Below, in pieces: positions 16,830-26,485 of a stretch of 40,897 nt of DNA. Source of the DNA: MED-G16 sp964467915 (lineage in GTDB: Bacteria; Bacteroidota; Bacteroidia; Cytophagales; MED-G16); assembly GCA_964467915.1 (NCBI GenBank), contig CAYXSW010000017.1, positions 1 to 40,897 of the forward strand, in the 5' to 3' direction. Made by a program: the position numbers and the translations under genes. How positions within the stretch are numbered: the first letter of the stretch is position 1; each line of letters begins with the position of its first letter. Below the pieces are notes generated by a model. That model searched no databases. It was not told where the DNA came from and was given only the letters and a program-made list of their open reading frames with translations.

Positions 16830-19436
16830 ATGAAAAAGATAAATTACCTAGCCTTAGTTTTATTTTTAATATCAAATATTTCATTTTCTCAACAGAAAAT
16901 CTCTCCATTGGTAGATTCTTATGAAGAATATAAGTCTTTTAAAAAAGAGACTTCATATAACATGGACTGGGTATCACTAGGTCCTGTTTTGAATTCTGCA
17001 AGAGTGGAATCTGTACAAGTAGATGAAACAAATCCTGGGACTATGTATGTAGCATTTGGTTCTGGGAATTTGTGGAAAACAGTAGATAATGGTATATCAT
17101 GGAAACCTATTTTTAATGATATTCCCTCTATAGGAATTGGTGATATTGCAATTGCTCCATCAGATAAAAATATTATCTATGTAGGTACAGGAGAGAGTCT
17201 TAAAAAAGGAAGAAATTTTACTATGCCAGGAACTGGGGTTTATAAATCTATTGACGGAGGTGAATCTTGGAGCCATCTTGGTCTAAATGACTCTTGGCAC
17301 ATAGGTGAGCTATCTATTAATCCAAGAAATCCGAATATTGTTTTTGTTAGTGTAATGGGGCATTTCTGGAGTAAGAATAATAATCGTGGAGTTTACAGAA
17401 CAATTGATGGAGGAAAATCTTGGAAACAGGTTTTATATGTAGATGAAATGACCGGAGCTAATGATATAGTAATATCAAACTCTAATCCAAATGTAATTTA
17501 TGCATCATTATGGGAAAATTATCCAGGAATAAGTGGTAGAAAAAGTGGAATTTATAAAAGTAAAGACAATGGAGAAACCTGGGAAAAAATCGAAAAAGGG
17601 CTCCCTTATGGTGATAAAATGGGTAGGATAGGTTTAGCTGTGTCTCATTCAAATCCAGACAAAGTTTACGCACTAATTGATAACTTATCTAAAGAAAGAA
17701 ATAATGCGGCAGAAGTCTATTCAAGTGATAATGGTGGAGTCGACTGGTACAAAACTCATGAAAAAGAACTCTTGATTTTTCCAGGTATTGGGTGGTACTT
17801 TGCAGACATTTATGTTAATCCTTTAGATGATAATGAGATATATGCTCTCGGAGTTAGGGCTGCTTATAGTAATGATGGCGGAAAAAGTTTTAATAATTTA
17901 AATGGTATTGTTAAAAGAATAAACCCTAGTCAGGCCAAAGGATTACATCTTGATCATTGTGAATTGTGGATTAACCCCATTAATCCAAAACATATTGTTT
18001 TAGGTAATGATGGAGGTTTATTTGTTAGTTATGATAAAGGTAATAGCTGGCTTCATTATAATAATATACCTACAGGAGAATTTTATGATATTGAACTAAC
18101 AAATAAATCACCGTACTTAATTTATGGTGGAACTCAAGACGATGCAACCGTTTATGGACCACCAAAAGAATGGAAAAATAATAGTGTAGATAAATGGAAA
18201 TATTTATGGATAGATGCATGGGACGGAGGAGATGGATGCATAACACAAGTTGACCCATCTGACAATAATACTGTTTATTTTAGTATGCAAAATGGTGCAA
18301 TTAGAAGAAAAAATCTAATAAATGGTTTGTCAGTCTCTATAAAACCCAAACTACCTAAAAAAATAAAGGATACTCTAAAATATAATTTTATAACACCATA
18401 TTTTATATCAGAACATAATAGTAATACTCTTTATCATGCAGGCAATTATGTCTTTAAGTCTACTGATAAAGGAAACAAATGGGAACTGATTAGTGATAAT
18501 TTAACGAAATCAAATAATTCTCAAAAGACACCATCACATTCAGCTGGAGCAATTGCTGAATCGAAGTTATCGAAAGGAGTCCTATATTATGGTACTGATA
18601 GAGGAATATTTTGGTGCTCAAAAGATGACGGAGAAAATTGGCAAGAAAACTCCAAAAATTTATCTGATGGTTATATAAGAAGTATATATCCATCTAATTT
18701 TGTAGAATCTAGGGTTTACATGGCAATGACCGGAATTAATTATGATGATTTAAACAATTATTTATATGTTTCTGAAAACTATGGTGAAAATTGGAAAAAA
18801 ATTAGAGGCAACCTACCAAATGAACCTGCAAATGTTATAATTGAAGATTACAAATATGAAAATGTTCTGTATGCTGGACTTTACAGAGGTGTATATATTT
18901 CATTGGATAGAGGAAAGTCTTGGGAAATTATTGGAGACGATTTTCCTATGAGCAGTGTTTCCGATATTGAAATTCAAAAGGAAAATAATGACATGATAGT
19001 ATCTACTCATGGAAGAGGTATATATAAGTTAAATTTAGATCCAATTCATAATTTAATTTCAAAAAATAATATTGAGAATAAAGATATGATTCTTGGTGTT
19101 GGTAAGTTCATTTTACCAAAAGTTAATGACACTCATAAAGAACCATTAATGCACTCTTATGAAAAAGTTCCTATCTCTTTCTATTTAAATAAATCTAAAG
19201 AATACTCAATAAAAATTAAGGATAACAATAAAGAGATATGGCAAATTAATGGAACTGGGAAAAAAGGTATTAATCAAATTAGATGGGACCTGATTATTGA
19301 AAAAAATAACAATCAAAACCCATACCATATACATTATAATAAATTTATATCGGCTGGAAATTATAATCTAGTTCTAGAAACTGAAAATTTAATTTTAGAA
19401 GAAAAAATATCAATAAATGAGTACTCAAGTTTTTAA
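16830..19436 (+). CDS. Secreted VPS10/sortilin-like BNR-repeat protein (second copy)
   Basis: From the ATG at 16830 the product is 868 residues with a signal peptide (MKKINYLALVLFLISNISFSQ). The frame extends upstream to a TTG at 16749, but that would bury the signal peptide behind 27 residues. About eleven Asp-box motifs are seen, such as SIDGGESW, TIDGGKSW, SYDKGNSW and SKDDGENW. Blocks shared with the first copy include YVGTGES, YGGTQDD and STHGRGIY. The C-terminal 120 residues form a beta-rich tail without a recognisable T9SS domain. Enzymatic activity is unproven for this family. Its last 20 nt overlap the next gene, so the two are probably coupled. Confidence 0.87.
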   Translation: MKKINYLALVLFLISNISFSQQKISPLVDSYEEYKSFKKETSYNMDWVSLGPVLNSARVESVQVDETNPGTMYVAFGSGNLWKTVDNGISWKPIFNDIPSIGIGDIAIAPSDKNIIYVGTGESLKKGRNFTMPGTGVYKSIDGGESWSHLGLNDSWHIGELSINPRNPNIVFVSVMGHFWSKNNNRGVYRTIDGGKSWKQVLYVDEMTGANDIVISNSNPNVIYASLWENYPGISGRKSGIYKSKDNGETWEKIEKGLPYGDKMGRIGLAVSHSNPDKVYALIDNLSKERNNAAEVYSSDNGGVDWYKTHEKELLIFPGIGWYFADIYVNPLDDNEIYALGVRAAYSNDGGKSFNNLNGIVKRINPSQAKGLHLDHCELWINPINPKHIVLGNDGGLFVSYDKGNSWLHYNNIPTGEFYDIELTNKSPYLIYGGTQDDATVYGPPKEWKNNSVDKWKYLWIDAWDGGDGCITQVDPSDNNTVYFSMQNGAIRRKNLINGLSVSIKPKLPKKIKDTLKYNFITPYFISEHNSNTLYHAGNYVFKSTDKGNKWELISDNLTKSNNSQKTPSHSAGAIAESKLSKGVLYYGTDRGIFWCSKDDGENWQENSKNLSDGYIRSIYPSNFVESRVYMAMTGINYDDLNNYLYVSENYGENWKKIRGNLPNEPANVIIEDYKYENVLYAGLYRGVYISLDRGKSWEIIGDDFPMSSVSDIEIQKENNDMIVSTHGRGIYKLNLDPIHNLISKNNIENKDMILGVGKFILPKVNDTHKEPLMHSYEKVPISFYLNKSKEYSIKIKDNNKEIWQINGTGKKGINQIRWDLIIEKNNNQNPYHIHYNKFISAGNYNLVLETENLILEEKISINEYSSF

Positions 19437-20130
19437 AATATCAGTATTAATACTTTTATTTTCACCAATAATGTTAAGAGGAAATAATGACCTATTAATC
19501 ACAGGAGATTCTTTGTTTAAAGAAGAAAAATATTTCGATGCAAAAAAATATTATGACAGCATATTCTATCATAAAGATATGTTTAGTTATAGTATGCTAA
19601 TAAAAATGTCTTTTATTGAGGAAAGTTTAGGAAACTTTGAAAAAAGCATATACTATTTGTCTTTCTATAAAAAAAGAAAAGAAAACATTGAAGTTGACAA
19701 CTCTTTACAAAATATTATAGATAAAAATAAACTAAAAAATTTTGAAAATTCTGACTTTGACTTTTTTGAAAGTAAATTTTTTATTTATAAATATTATATA
19801 ATTTATTTACTTCTTGCTTTATCAATTTTAATATTCACTTATAATTTTTTTAGAATATATAAAGAGAAAGAAATCAGCTATATAAAGTCTTTCTTTATAA
19901 TAAATATCTCCTTGTTGATGGTATTAAATTTTAATAATAATTCAAAAGGAATAATTTCAAAAAATAATACCTTCATTATGTATAATCCTTCATCTGGATC
20001 AGATGTTTATAATAAAATCAATAAAGGTGAAAAAGTAGAAATTACAGGTCAGACAGATGTCTGGTATGAAATAAAAATTGATAAAGAAAGAAGATATATA
20101 AGGAAAAAAAATTTATTAATGATTAATTAA
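19417..20130 (+). CDS. Membrane protein with TPR-like N-terminus and SH3-like C-terminus (BatE-like layout)
   Basis: The 237-residue protein has a signal peptide or first membrane segment (residues about 6-22). A TPR-like helical part follows (about 25-90, with GDSLFKEEKYFDAKKYYDSI and LGNFEKSIYYLS). Then come two hydrophobic segments (about 124-144 and 154-172) and a C-terminal SH3b-like domain (about 185-237, with NKINKGEKVEITGQTDVWYEI). The layout resembles BatE of the Bacteroidetes aerotolerance operon, but no bat or MoxR genes are near. It overlaps the VPS10/BNR gene by 20 nt and shares its TTAA stop with the convergent SDR gene. Function unknown. Confidence 0.75.
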   Translation: MSTQVFKISVLILLFSPIMLRGNNDLLITGDSLFKEEKYFDAKKYYDSIFYHKDMFSYSMLIKMSFIEESLGNFEKSIYYLSFYKKRKENIEVDNSLQNIIDKNKLKNFENSDFDFFESKFFIYKYYIIYLLLALSILIFTYNFFRIYKEKEISYIKSFFIINISLLMVLNFNNNSKGIISKNNTFIMYNPSSGSDVYNKINKGEKVEITGQTDVWYEIKIDKERRYIRKKNLLMIN

Positions 20131-20939
20131 TAATCTTTCAATAGAGATTCTCTCTCATTGACAATTTCTTTATATGCTAGTTTGTCTGATAACTTTGGAA
20201 ACCAATTTTTTATTAGGTGAGCTAATTTACCTCTGAAAGTAAAAATCAAATCTCTTTTTTTATTTTTGTATCCCTCAAATATCTTTTCAGAAATATATTC
20301 TGCACTCATCATTCCCTTTTCATCTCTAGAAGAATTTCCTTCTTTATTTCCGTCATTTTTAAGTGTGTTTTTTCTAAAATTACTTTCAAAATAACCAGGA
20401 CATGCAACCATAACATGAATATCTTTTTTTATTAATTCAAGTCTTAATGAATCAAAAAAACCTTGCATAGCGTGCTTTGAAGATACATAAGCTGATCTAG
20501 TGGGAGTAGCTATGAATCCATTTAAAGAAGAAATTGCAATTATTGACCCCTTAGATTTTAATAAATATGGGATAGAATATTTAACTGAATAAATTGATCC
20601 AAAAAAATTAATTTTAAATAGTTTTTCAAACACATCTAAATTAGCATTTTCAAAAACTGATCTATATGAAATTCCTGCATTACATATTAAAACATCGATT
20701 CTGCCAAATGATTTTACTGATAAGTCAATCATCTTTTTCACATCTTTTTCAACAGATACATCATGAACAATAAATTCACATTTAGTTCCTATTGAGTTTA
20801 TATTTGATTTAACTTTCTTTAGTCTATCTATGTTTGTGCCTCCGATGACAATATCAAAGCCTTCTTTAGAAAACTTGTAGGCTAGAGCTTCTCCTGCTCC
20901 AGATGAACCACCGGTTATAACTACAACTTTATTTTTCAT
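20127..20939 (-). CDS. Short-chain dehydrogenase/reductase (SDR) family oxidoreductase
   Basis: The 270-residue protein is a classical SDR. It has the NAD(P)-binding TGGSSGAGEA (residues 9-18), NAGIS (87-91), Ser137/138 in AISSLNG, and the catalytic pair Tyr151-x3-Lys155 in SAYVSSKHA. VMVACPGYFES follows in the cofactor/substrate region. The C-terminal 50 residues contain FRGKLAHLIKNWFPKL, seen in DltE-like and membrane-associated SDRs. Substrate cannot be assigned. It ends tail to tail with the preceding gene, sharing TTAA as both stop codons. Confidence 0.9.
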   Translation of the reverse strand: MKNKVVVITGGSSGAGEALAYKFSKEGFDIVIGGTNIDRLKKVKSNINSIGTKCEFIVHDVSVEKDVKKMIDLSVKSFGRIDVLICNAGISYRSVFENANLDVFEKLFKINFFGSIYSVKYSIPYLLKSKGSIIAISSLNGFIATPTRSAYVSSKHAMQGFFDSLRLELIKKDIHVMVACPGYFESNFRKNTLKNDGNKEGNSSRDEKGMMSAEYISEKIFEGYKNKKRDLIFTFRGKLAHLIKNWFPKLSDKLAYKEIVNERESLLKDY

Positions 20940-20997
20940 ATTATAAATATAGTTTATTAAAATTATTATAATTTCGTAAAATCAACTTAACTGACTA

Positions 20998-22164
20998 ATG
21001 AATAAAGATATTATAAATCAGCTTGGAGAAAATCGAGAAGAGTATTTCAACGCAGCTATACCTCCAATTTTCTCAAATTCTAATTTTTTATTTTCTAAGG
21101 TAGAAGATATGCGTTCAGCTATGATTAATAAAAACAATATTCCATTTTATACTAGAGGTCATAATCCTACCACAAGAATATTTGAGAAAAAAATTGCTGC
21201 ATTAGAAAAAACAGAAAATGCTCTGGCTCTCAGTAGTGGAATGGCTTCAATTTCATCTGCTATACTTTCTCAAATAAAGAGTGGTGAACATATGATTTCA
21301 ATTAATCAACCCTATACAGGAACTGATATGTTCATGAAAAATATATTGCCAGATTATAACATTGATATCTCATTTATTAATGGAGCAAAAAAGGAAAATT
21401 TTGAAAATAAAATCAAAAAAAATACTAAACTTATCTACCTTGAAAGTCCAAATTCATGGACTTATGACATGCAAGATTTAGAAAAAATTTCAAAGATTGC
21501 CAAGTCAAATAATATCATTACTATAATAGACAATAGTTACGCCTCTCCTATAAATTGCAATCCTTCTTTATGGGGAATAGATATAATAATTCATTCAGCT
21601 ACTAAGTATATTGGTGGTCACGCTAATGCGATGGGAGGAGTTATTTGTAGCACAAATAAGATAATTAATCAAATTTATAATTCTGAATTTAAACTAATTG
21701 GAAGTGTCTTATCTCCATTCCACTCTTGGCTTTTTATCAATGGGTTAAGAACATTAAAAATTAGGATGAAATATGTAAGTGAGTCTACACCTAAGGTTGT
21801 GAATTTCCTCGAAAAAGAATCAAAAATTAAAAAAGTACTTTATCCTCACTCTAAAAATTTTACTCAAAAAGATCTGGTCAAAAAATATTTAAAGAAACCA
21901 TGTGGTCAATTTACTGTAGTATTAAATACTGAAGATGATGAGAAAATAGAAAGATTTTGCGATAATCTTTCTCATTTTAGAATGGCAGCGTCATGGGGTG
22001 GACATGAATCATTAATTTTTCCTGAAATTGCTAGGTATAATAACAAAAGTGAATACTATTCAAAAACTGAGCTTCTACCAAAAAATTATATCAGGTTCTA
22101 TATTGGATTAGAAGAGACTGATTTAATAATTGATGATATCAAAAACTCTTTAAGTAAAATTTAA
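20998..22164 (+). CDS. PLP-dependent trans-sulfuration enzyme (Cys/Met metabolism family)
   Basis: The 388-residue product belongs to the family of cystathionine gamma-synthase, cystathionine beta/gamma-lyase and methionine gamma-lyase. It has the phosphate-binding YTRGHNPTTR (Tyr51, Arg53), LALSSGMASIS, Asp178 in IIDNSYASP, and the PLP-binding Lys203 in HSATKYIGGHAN. C-terminal signatures are MAASWGGHESLI and RFYIGLEE. The exact reaction cannot be decided from motifs. No other methionine-pathway gene is adjacent. It shares its TTAA stop with the convergent T9SS gene. Confidence 0.88.
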   Translation: MNKDIINQLGENREEYFNAAIPPIFSNSNFLFSKVEDMRSAMINKNNIPFYTRGHNPTTRIFEKKIAALEKTENALALSSGMASISSAILSQIKSGEHMISINQPYTGTDMFMKNILPDYNIDISFINGAKKENFENKIKKNTKLIYLESPNSWTYDMQDLEKISKIAKSNNIITIIDNSYASPINCNPSLWGIDIIIHSATKYIGGHANAMGGVICSTNKIINQIYNSEFKLIGSVLSPFHSWLFINGLRTLKIRMKYVSESTPKVVNFLEKESKIKKVLYPHSKNFTQKDLVKKYLKKPCGQFTVVLNTEDDEKIERFCDNLSHFRMAASWGGHESLIFPEIARYNNKSEYYSKTELLPKNYIRFYIGLEETDLIIDDIKNSLSKI

Positions 22165-24803
22165 AAGACTATTGTCACAGACCCTTTATATTCAGACTTG
22201 GTATACTTAATATAATAATAATATACACCTGGCGATCTATTGCTACCATCCCACTCAAAAAACTTATTGTTTGATTTATAAACTTCAACCCCTGTCCTAT
22301 CTACAAAGACTATTGACTCAAAGTTATCATCACAACCATCTACAGGTAAATTTTGTGAAGGAATTGATAAATCAGTTAATGAGAATACATCATTTATCAA
22401 ATCTCCATTAGGACTGAAGGCATTTGGAGGATTAAATATATCCCAGTCAACTATAGGTTTTTCTAATAAAAATTTAATTTGCTTAGTATATTCACTATAA
22501 TATGGACAGCTATTATCTTTTACCCTAAAAGTTAGATTATATCCTTTAGAAGTAAAGTCATTATTCAAAAATTCACATGTTGGATTCCAAGTCAGCTTAC
22601 TAGTTACCTCACCAACTCCAGAAGATTGAGCAAAAACAAAGTCACCAGGTAATCCTTCAGAAATCAATTCTAATAGAATCAAATCATTATCCTCATCTCT
22701 AGCATTAATATCAATCTCGAATGGATTATTTACTGTCATCACATATTCATTTTCATTTGTAATTAATGGAGTATTATTCTCGTCAATATTAATTTTAAGA
22801 ATTAACTGGATAGTATCCGGGTTTGATTCTTGACAGTAATCAATATCTTCAGTAATAAAATTAATTTTATATTCATTTATATCTTCATAAGGGAAATTTA
22901 CACACTCAAGATTTACATTAAATTGACCTTCAATGTGTCCCGTTTGAAAGTTACTTGCTGAAAAAGTAGAATTTATATCTTCTAAATTAAATCCTATTCC
23001 ATTTGCTGACATAATTAGAGTATCATTGTCTTGATCATCAGAGAAAAGATTTAAAGAAAATAAACCTGAGAGATCAGTTTCATATTCAATAATTGAAAAA
23101 TTAGGTCTTGAATTAACTGAATCAGTTATCTGAATATCTGATGTCAACTTAGGTCCAGAGTTCTGTGGTAATTCTACTCTTAAATCATAATATATTGTAT
23201 CCTGATTAAATTGTTCACATGTATCTAAATCGTCTAGAACAATACCAATCATAAAACTATCTTTATCAGAATAATCAAAATTTCTACAGTCAGTATCAAA
23301 ACTTAGAGTAGAAGAAATAGAGCCAGCTCCACTCTCAGATACATCAAATGAGATGCCATAATCCTCAATATTATATTCTGGTTTTTTAGGAACGATAAAA
23401 TAATCCAAACTTAGAGAATCTAAATCTACATCTTGACCCTCAATTAAAGTTGAGTATTGTGAATTCCAAGATACAGTAACAACATTAGTATCTCCTTGAT
23501 TTACAAAGTAAGGATCTTTATTAGTTGGAGGTTCTACTATAATTGTAACTCGAACTGTATCCCTTTGAGGTAAAGGGCAAGCGTCATCAGCTGCAATTAA
23601 ATCAATTAGATAAGGTTCATTCTGAATATATGGACAATCTGAAACACAAACTTGTACTTTTAATGTATCACCTGAAGAGTTGATAGAACCCTCACTAAAT
23701 GAAAAAATATCAGTCAGATCTGTACTTCCTCCTTTACCAAAATTAACTCCTTCAGCAGTTAGAGTAACATTTGTGCCTAAATCATCAGTAACAAATAAAT
23801 CAAAACATTTTGGCTGAGATGCAACATAAATTATAGTGTCATCTTCTTTATAAAAGTCAAGCTGTCCGGGAACTTTAACTAAAGCTTCAGGTGGATCAGG
23901 CGGATTACAACCATCAACAACTAACATCTGAAAATCTCTCCTAGATTCTCCTATCTTCTTTCCATTCCTATATTCTTCAGCTTTAACTGAAAACACATAT
24001 AATCCAACTTCTGATGGGGTTACAGTTATAAACCCTTCATTTGAAATTGATAAAGACGGATCGCCAGGAATCATACTAGCCAAGTCATACCCTGGCGCAA
24101 AATCTACAATAGGATGTGGCGGAGGTGTAGAAGGAGGTAATGCCACTATTCCAGAATTATTAGGTTGTTTATCATCGAGAGGTGCAGCAAGTGAGTAGGC
24201 AATTGAATCTCCATCATCATCAGTACCAGCAAAATCTATGTAGAACAATTGATTTACACATGCGTAATCACTAAGCGGAGGAAATAATTTAGGAGATGAA
24301 TTTACAAATGGTTTACCTGTTACGTCTACAATAGGTGGAAAATATAAGGTATATGTCATGCCATTCCAGCCAGGGTTAATCAAATTTTTTGTGTCCCAAT
24401 TTCTACAACACCTTTCCCATACTATTACATATCCATCTGGATCATTAAAATCACCTGGATCTAAAGTTATCTCATGAGAATATTCAACTTTAAGGGTACA
24501 TAAGAAACCTAAAGCACAATCAGGATTAGTATAAGGAACAAATTCTTGATTAGTAATAAACATTGTTCCATCTCTCATAAACTGACCATCAGATTTTCTG
24601 AATATAGAATATGTTATCATATCATCAGGCCCTGGATTCTCTGTTTGTGCACAATCAAAATACTGAATTAATTTTACTTGATAAGTAAAAGAATTCTCAT
24701 CACCTATATGAATCATCTCTATTTCACCTCCAACAATATGATTTGCAATAACATATTTTATCGGCATTAACGAAATAAATAAAATTAAGAAGCTCCTTAA
24801 CAT
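22161..24803 (-). CDS. T9SS type B cargo: large surface protein with gliding-motility-associated C-terminal domain
   Basis: The 880-residue protein has a signal peptide (residues about 1-20, ending ...YVIAN) and then HIVGGEIEM, a common opening in flavobacterial surface proteins. Several beta-rich cadherin-like or PKD-like repeats follow, marked by D.DGDS, DVDLDS, DDQDNDT and DEDNDLI. The last 90 residues hold the T9SS type B sorting domain, with NAFSPNGDLINDVF, VFVDRTGVEVYKS, WDGSNRSPGVYYYYI and the terminal VTIVF. It is therefore predicted to be exported by the T9SS and to stay at or beyond the cell surface, perhaps as an adhesin. Many Cys residues in the N-terminal third could form disulfides. 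Confidence 0.88.
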   Translation of the reverse strand: MLRSFLILFISLMPIKYVIANHIVGGEIEMIHIGDENSFTYQVKLIQYFDCAQTENPGPDDMITYSIFRKSDGQFMRDGTMFITNQEFVPYTNPDCALGFLCTLKVEYSHEITLDPGDFNDPDGYVIVWERCCRNWDTKNLINPGWNGMTYTLYFPPIVDVTGKPFVNSSPKLFPPLSDYACVNQLFYIDFAGTDDDGDSIAYSLAAPLDDKQPNNSGIVALPPSTPPPHPIVDFAPGYDLASMIPGDPSLSISNEGFITVTPSEVGLYVFSVKAEEYRNGKKIGESRRDFQMLVVDGCNPPDPPEALVKVPGQLDFYKEDDTIIYVASQPKCFDLFVTDDLGTNVTLTAEGVNFGKGGSTDLTDIFSFSEGSINSSGDTLKVQVCVSDCPYIQNEPYLIDLIAADDACPLPQRDTVRVTIIVEPPTNKDPYFVNQGDTNVVTVSWNSQYSTLIEGQDVDLDSLSLDYFIVPKKPEYNIEDYGISFDVSESGAGSISSTLSFDTDCRNFDYSDKDSFMIGIVLDDLDTCEQFNQDTIYYDLRVELPQNSGPKLTSDIQITDSVNSRPNFSIIEYETDLSGLFSLNLFSDDQDNDTLIMSANGIGFNLEDINSTFSASNFQTGHIEGQFNVNLECVNFPYEDINEYKINFITEDIDYCQESNPDTIQLILKINIDENNTPLITNENEYVMTVNNPFEIDINARDEDNDLILLELISEGLPGDFVFAQSSGVGEVTSKLTWNPTCEFLNNDFTSKGYNLTFRVKDNSCPYYSEYTKQIKFLLEKPIVDWDIFNPPNAFSPNGDLINDVFSLTDLSIPSQNLPVDGCDDNFESIVFVDRTGVEVYKSNNKFFEWDGSNRSPGVYYYYIKYTKSEYKGSVTIVF

Positions 24804-24810
24804 AAATTTG
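24803..24810 (+). promoter_or_regulatory. Predicted -7 promoter element for the MscS-MsrB-CrcB-ALDH operon
   Basis: TAAATTTG matches TAnnTTTG and ends 27 bp before the ATG at 24838. Its first base overlaps the start codon of the divergent T9SS gene. The whole divergent gap is only 34 bp, so promoters for both directions must overlap here. Confidence 0.4.
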
Positions 24811-24837
24811 TCATAAATATAGTAAGTTTATTGTAGT

Positions 24838-25206
24838 ATGGAGAACAAAAATGATGATTTAGATTATAATAAAATTGGAGAGATAACTTCTGACTTTATT
24901 AAAGTTTCAGATCAAGTTAAAATAACATGTAAAAAAATTATAGAAAAAAAATTTTCAAAATTTCCTGTCATAATCATGAGTAAAGTAAATAGTAATTTAG
25001 GGACACTTCTAATTGATCAAAATGAAATTTTAAATAATAAATGGAAATATTTTGCAAGCTATGCTGAAGTATTAAATGAAAAAAAAATTATTTCAGATAT
25101 ATCTATTTTTAAAGAAAAATATAAAAATCCTGATGAGTTTTGTTGTTTATTAACAAGAATTGATATTAATTCTAAGATAATATTTATACCATATCCAGAA
25201 GATTAA
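24838..25206 (+). CDS. Conserved-looking hypothetical protein, 122 residues
   Basis: I do not recognise this protein. It is small, charged and soluble, with no signal peptide or membrane segment. The N-terminal half looks helical (about residues 10-40, ending CKKIIEKKF), followed by strands such as FPVIIMSKV and LGTLLIDQ and a C-terminal IDINSKIIFIPYPED. The start has no competing upstream start, and the codon use matches its neighbours. It precedes mscS by 14 bp and is first in the operon, which supports it as a real gene. Its role is open. Confidence 0.7.
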   Translation: MENKNDDLDYNKIGEITSDFIKVSDQVKITCKKIIEKKFSKFPVIIMSKVNSNLGTLLIDQNEILNNKWKYFASYAEVLNEKKIISDISIFKEKYKNPDEFCCLLTRIDINSKIIFIPYPED

Positions 25207-25220
25207 TTTAAATTTGTTAT

Positions 25221-26039
25221 ATGTCAGATATATTAAGCCCCGATAACTACACTTTCCTATTAAACATATTAATAGAATATGCCCCAAAAATTATTTTAGG
25301 TTTTGTTTTCCTTTTTTTTGGATTAAGAATAATAAGAAGGTTGTTAAATATTTTAGATAATTTTTTAAAATCTAAAAATATAGATGAGTCTTTGAGACCA
25401 TTCTTTAAATCATTACTATCTATTACTCTTCAAGTAGCATTAATTATATCGGTCCTTTCGATGATAGGAGTTGAAATGACTTCTTTTCTAGCTATTCTCG
25501 GTGCAGCAGGTCTTGCAATAGGATTAGCTTTAAAAGATACACTTCAGAATTTTGCAGCAGGAGTAATGATATTATTTTTTAAACCTTTTAGGGTTGGTGA
25601 CTTTATTGAATACGAAGGAACTAAAGGAACTGTAAAAGAAATTCAAATATTTAATTCTGTACTTACTACGGTTGATAATAGAAGGGTAATAATACCAAAC
25701 GGAATACTTCAAACATCAATTGTAATTAATTACTCTTCTGAAGATATTAGAAGAATTATATGGACCTTTTCAATAGCATATGGAGATGATTTTAATAAAG
25801 CAAAAACAATTTTATTAAAATGGATTGATGAAGATGATAGGATATTAAAAGATAAAGAACCTATGGTTGTAATATCAGAATTAGCTGATAGTTCAGTTAA
25901 TATAATGGTTAGAGCTTGGGTAAAATCTGAAAACTTCTTGGATGTAAAATTTAAGTTTAATGAAAAGGTTTACGAAGAGTTTCCTCAAAATGGATTAAGT
26001 ATACCATTCCCTCAACTCGATGTGAATATTAAAAAATGA
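25221..26039 (+). CDS. Small-conductance mechanosensitive channel (MscS family)
   Basis: MscS channels open under membrane tension and release solutes during osmotic downshock. The 272-residue protein has three hydrophobic segments (about residues 20-40, 62-82 and 87-115). The third is the pore helix, with LGAAGLAIGLALKDTLQNFAAG. The beta domain follows with PFRVGDFIEYEGTKGTVKEI and VDNRRVIIPNG, both family signatures. Length is typical of the short MscS class. Its stop overlaps the msrB start as ATGA. Confidence 0.94.
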   Translation: MSDILSPDNYTFLLNILIEYAPKIILGFVFLFFGLRIIRRLLNILDNFLKSKNIDESLRPFFKSLLSITLQVALIISVLSMIGVEMTSFLAILGAAGLAIGLALKDTLQNFAAGVMILFFKPFRVGDFIEYEGTKGTVKEIQIFNSVLTTVDNRRVIIPNGILQTSIVINYSSEDIRRIIWTFSIAYGDDFNKAKTILLKWIDEDDRILKDKEPMVVISELADSSVNIMVRAWVKSENFLDVKFKFNEKVYEEFPQNGLSIPFPQLDVNIKK

Positions 26040-26485
26040 AAAAAATTATATCCTTAATATTACTTATAATAGTGGTTATATCTAGCTGTAGTTCTCAAGA
26101 TAAAAATGATAATTACTGGAAAGAAAAATTGACTAAAGAACAATATGAAATATTAAGAGAAAAGGGAACTGAAAGAGCTTTTACTGGTAAGTACTGGAAT
26201 AATAAGCAAGAAGGAGAATACAAATGTGCTGGTTGTGGTCAAAAATTGTTTACATCAGAAAAAAAATATGACTCAGGAACTGGATGGCCTTGTTTTTTTG
26301 ATGTTGAAGACAAAAAATATGTAAATTTCGTTGATGATAACACCTTAGGAATGCAAAGAATTGAGGTAATATGTTCAAACTGCCAAGGTCATTTAGGACA
26401 TATCTTTAATGATGGACCTAACCCTACTGGATTAAGATATTGTATTAACTCAGCTTCATTAGAATTTACAAAAAAAAATAAATGA
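26036..26485 (+). CDS. msrB: Peptide-methionine (R)-S-oxide reductase, lipoprotein form
   Basis: MsrB reduces the R-epimer of methionine sulfoxide in proteins. The 149-residue product has a lipoprotein signal (ISSC, Cys18), so it is exported and membrane-anchored rather than cytosolic. The domain starts at KLTKEQYEILR. Zinc-binding CAGC and CSNC pairs are intact, as are SGTGWPCFF, GHLGHIFNDGP and the catalytic Cys in RYCINSASL. An exported MsrB would repair envelope proteins and needs an exported reductant, none of which is visible here. It overlaps mscS and crcB by 4 nt each. Confidence 0.95.
   Translation: MKKIISLILLIIVVISSCSSQDKNDNYWKEKLTKEQYEILREKGTERAFTGKYWNNKQEGEYKCAGCGQKLFTSEKKYDSGTGWPCFFDVEDKKYVNFVDDNTLGMQRIEVICSNCQGHLGHIFNDGPNPTGLRYCINSASLEFTKKNK

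Noticed and set aside
26240..26481. A fluoride riboswitch for crcB
   Set aside because: crcB starts inside the msrB stop codon, so there is no leader, and I see no conserved riboswitch core nearby.
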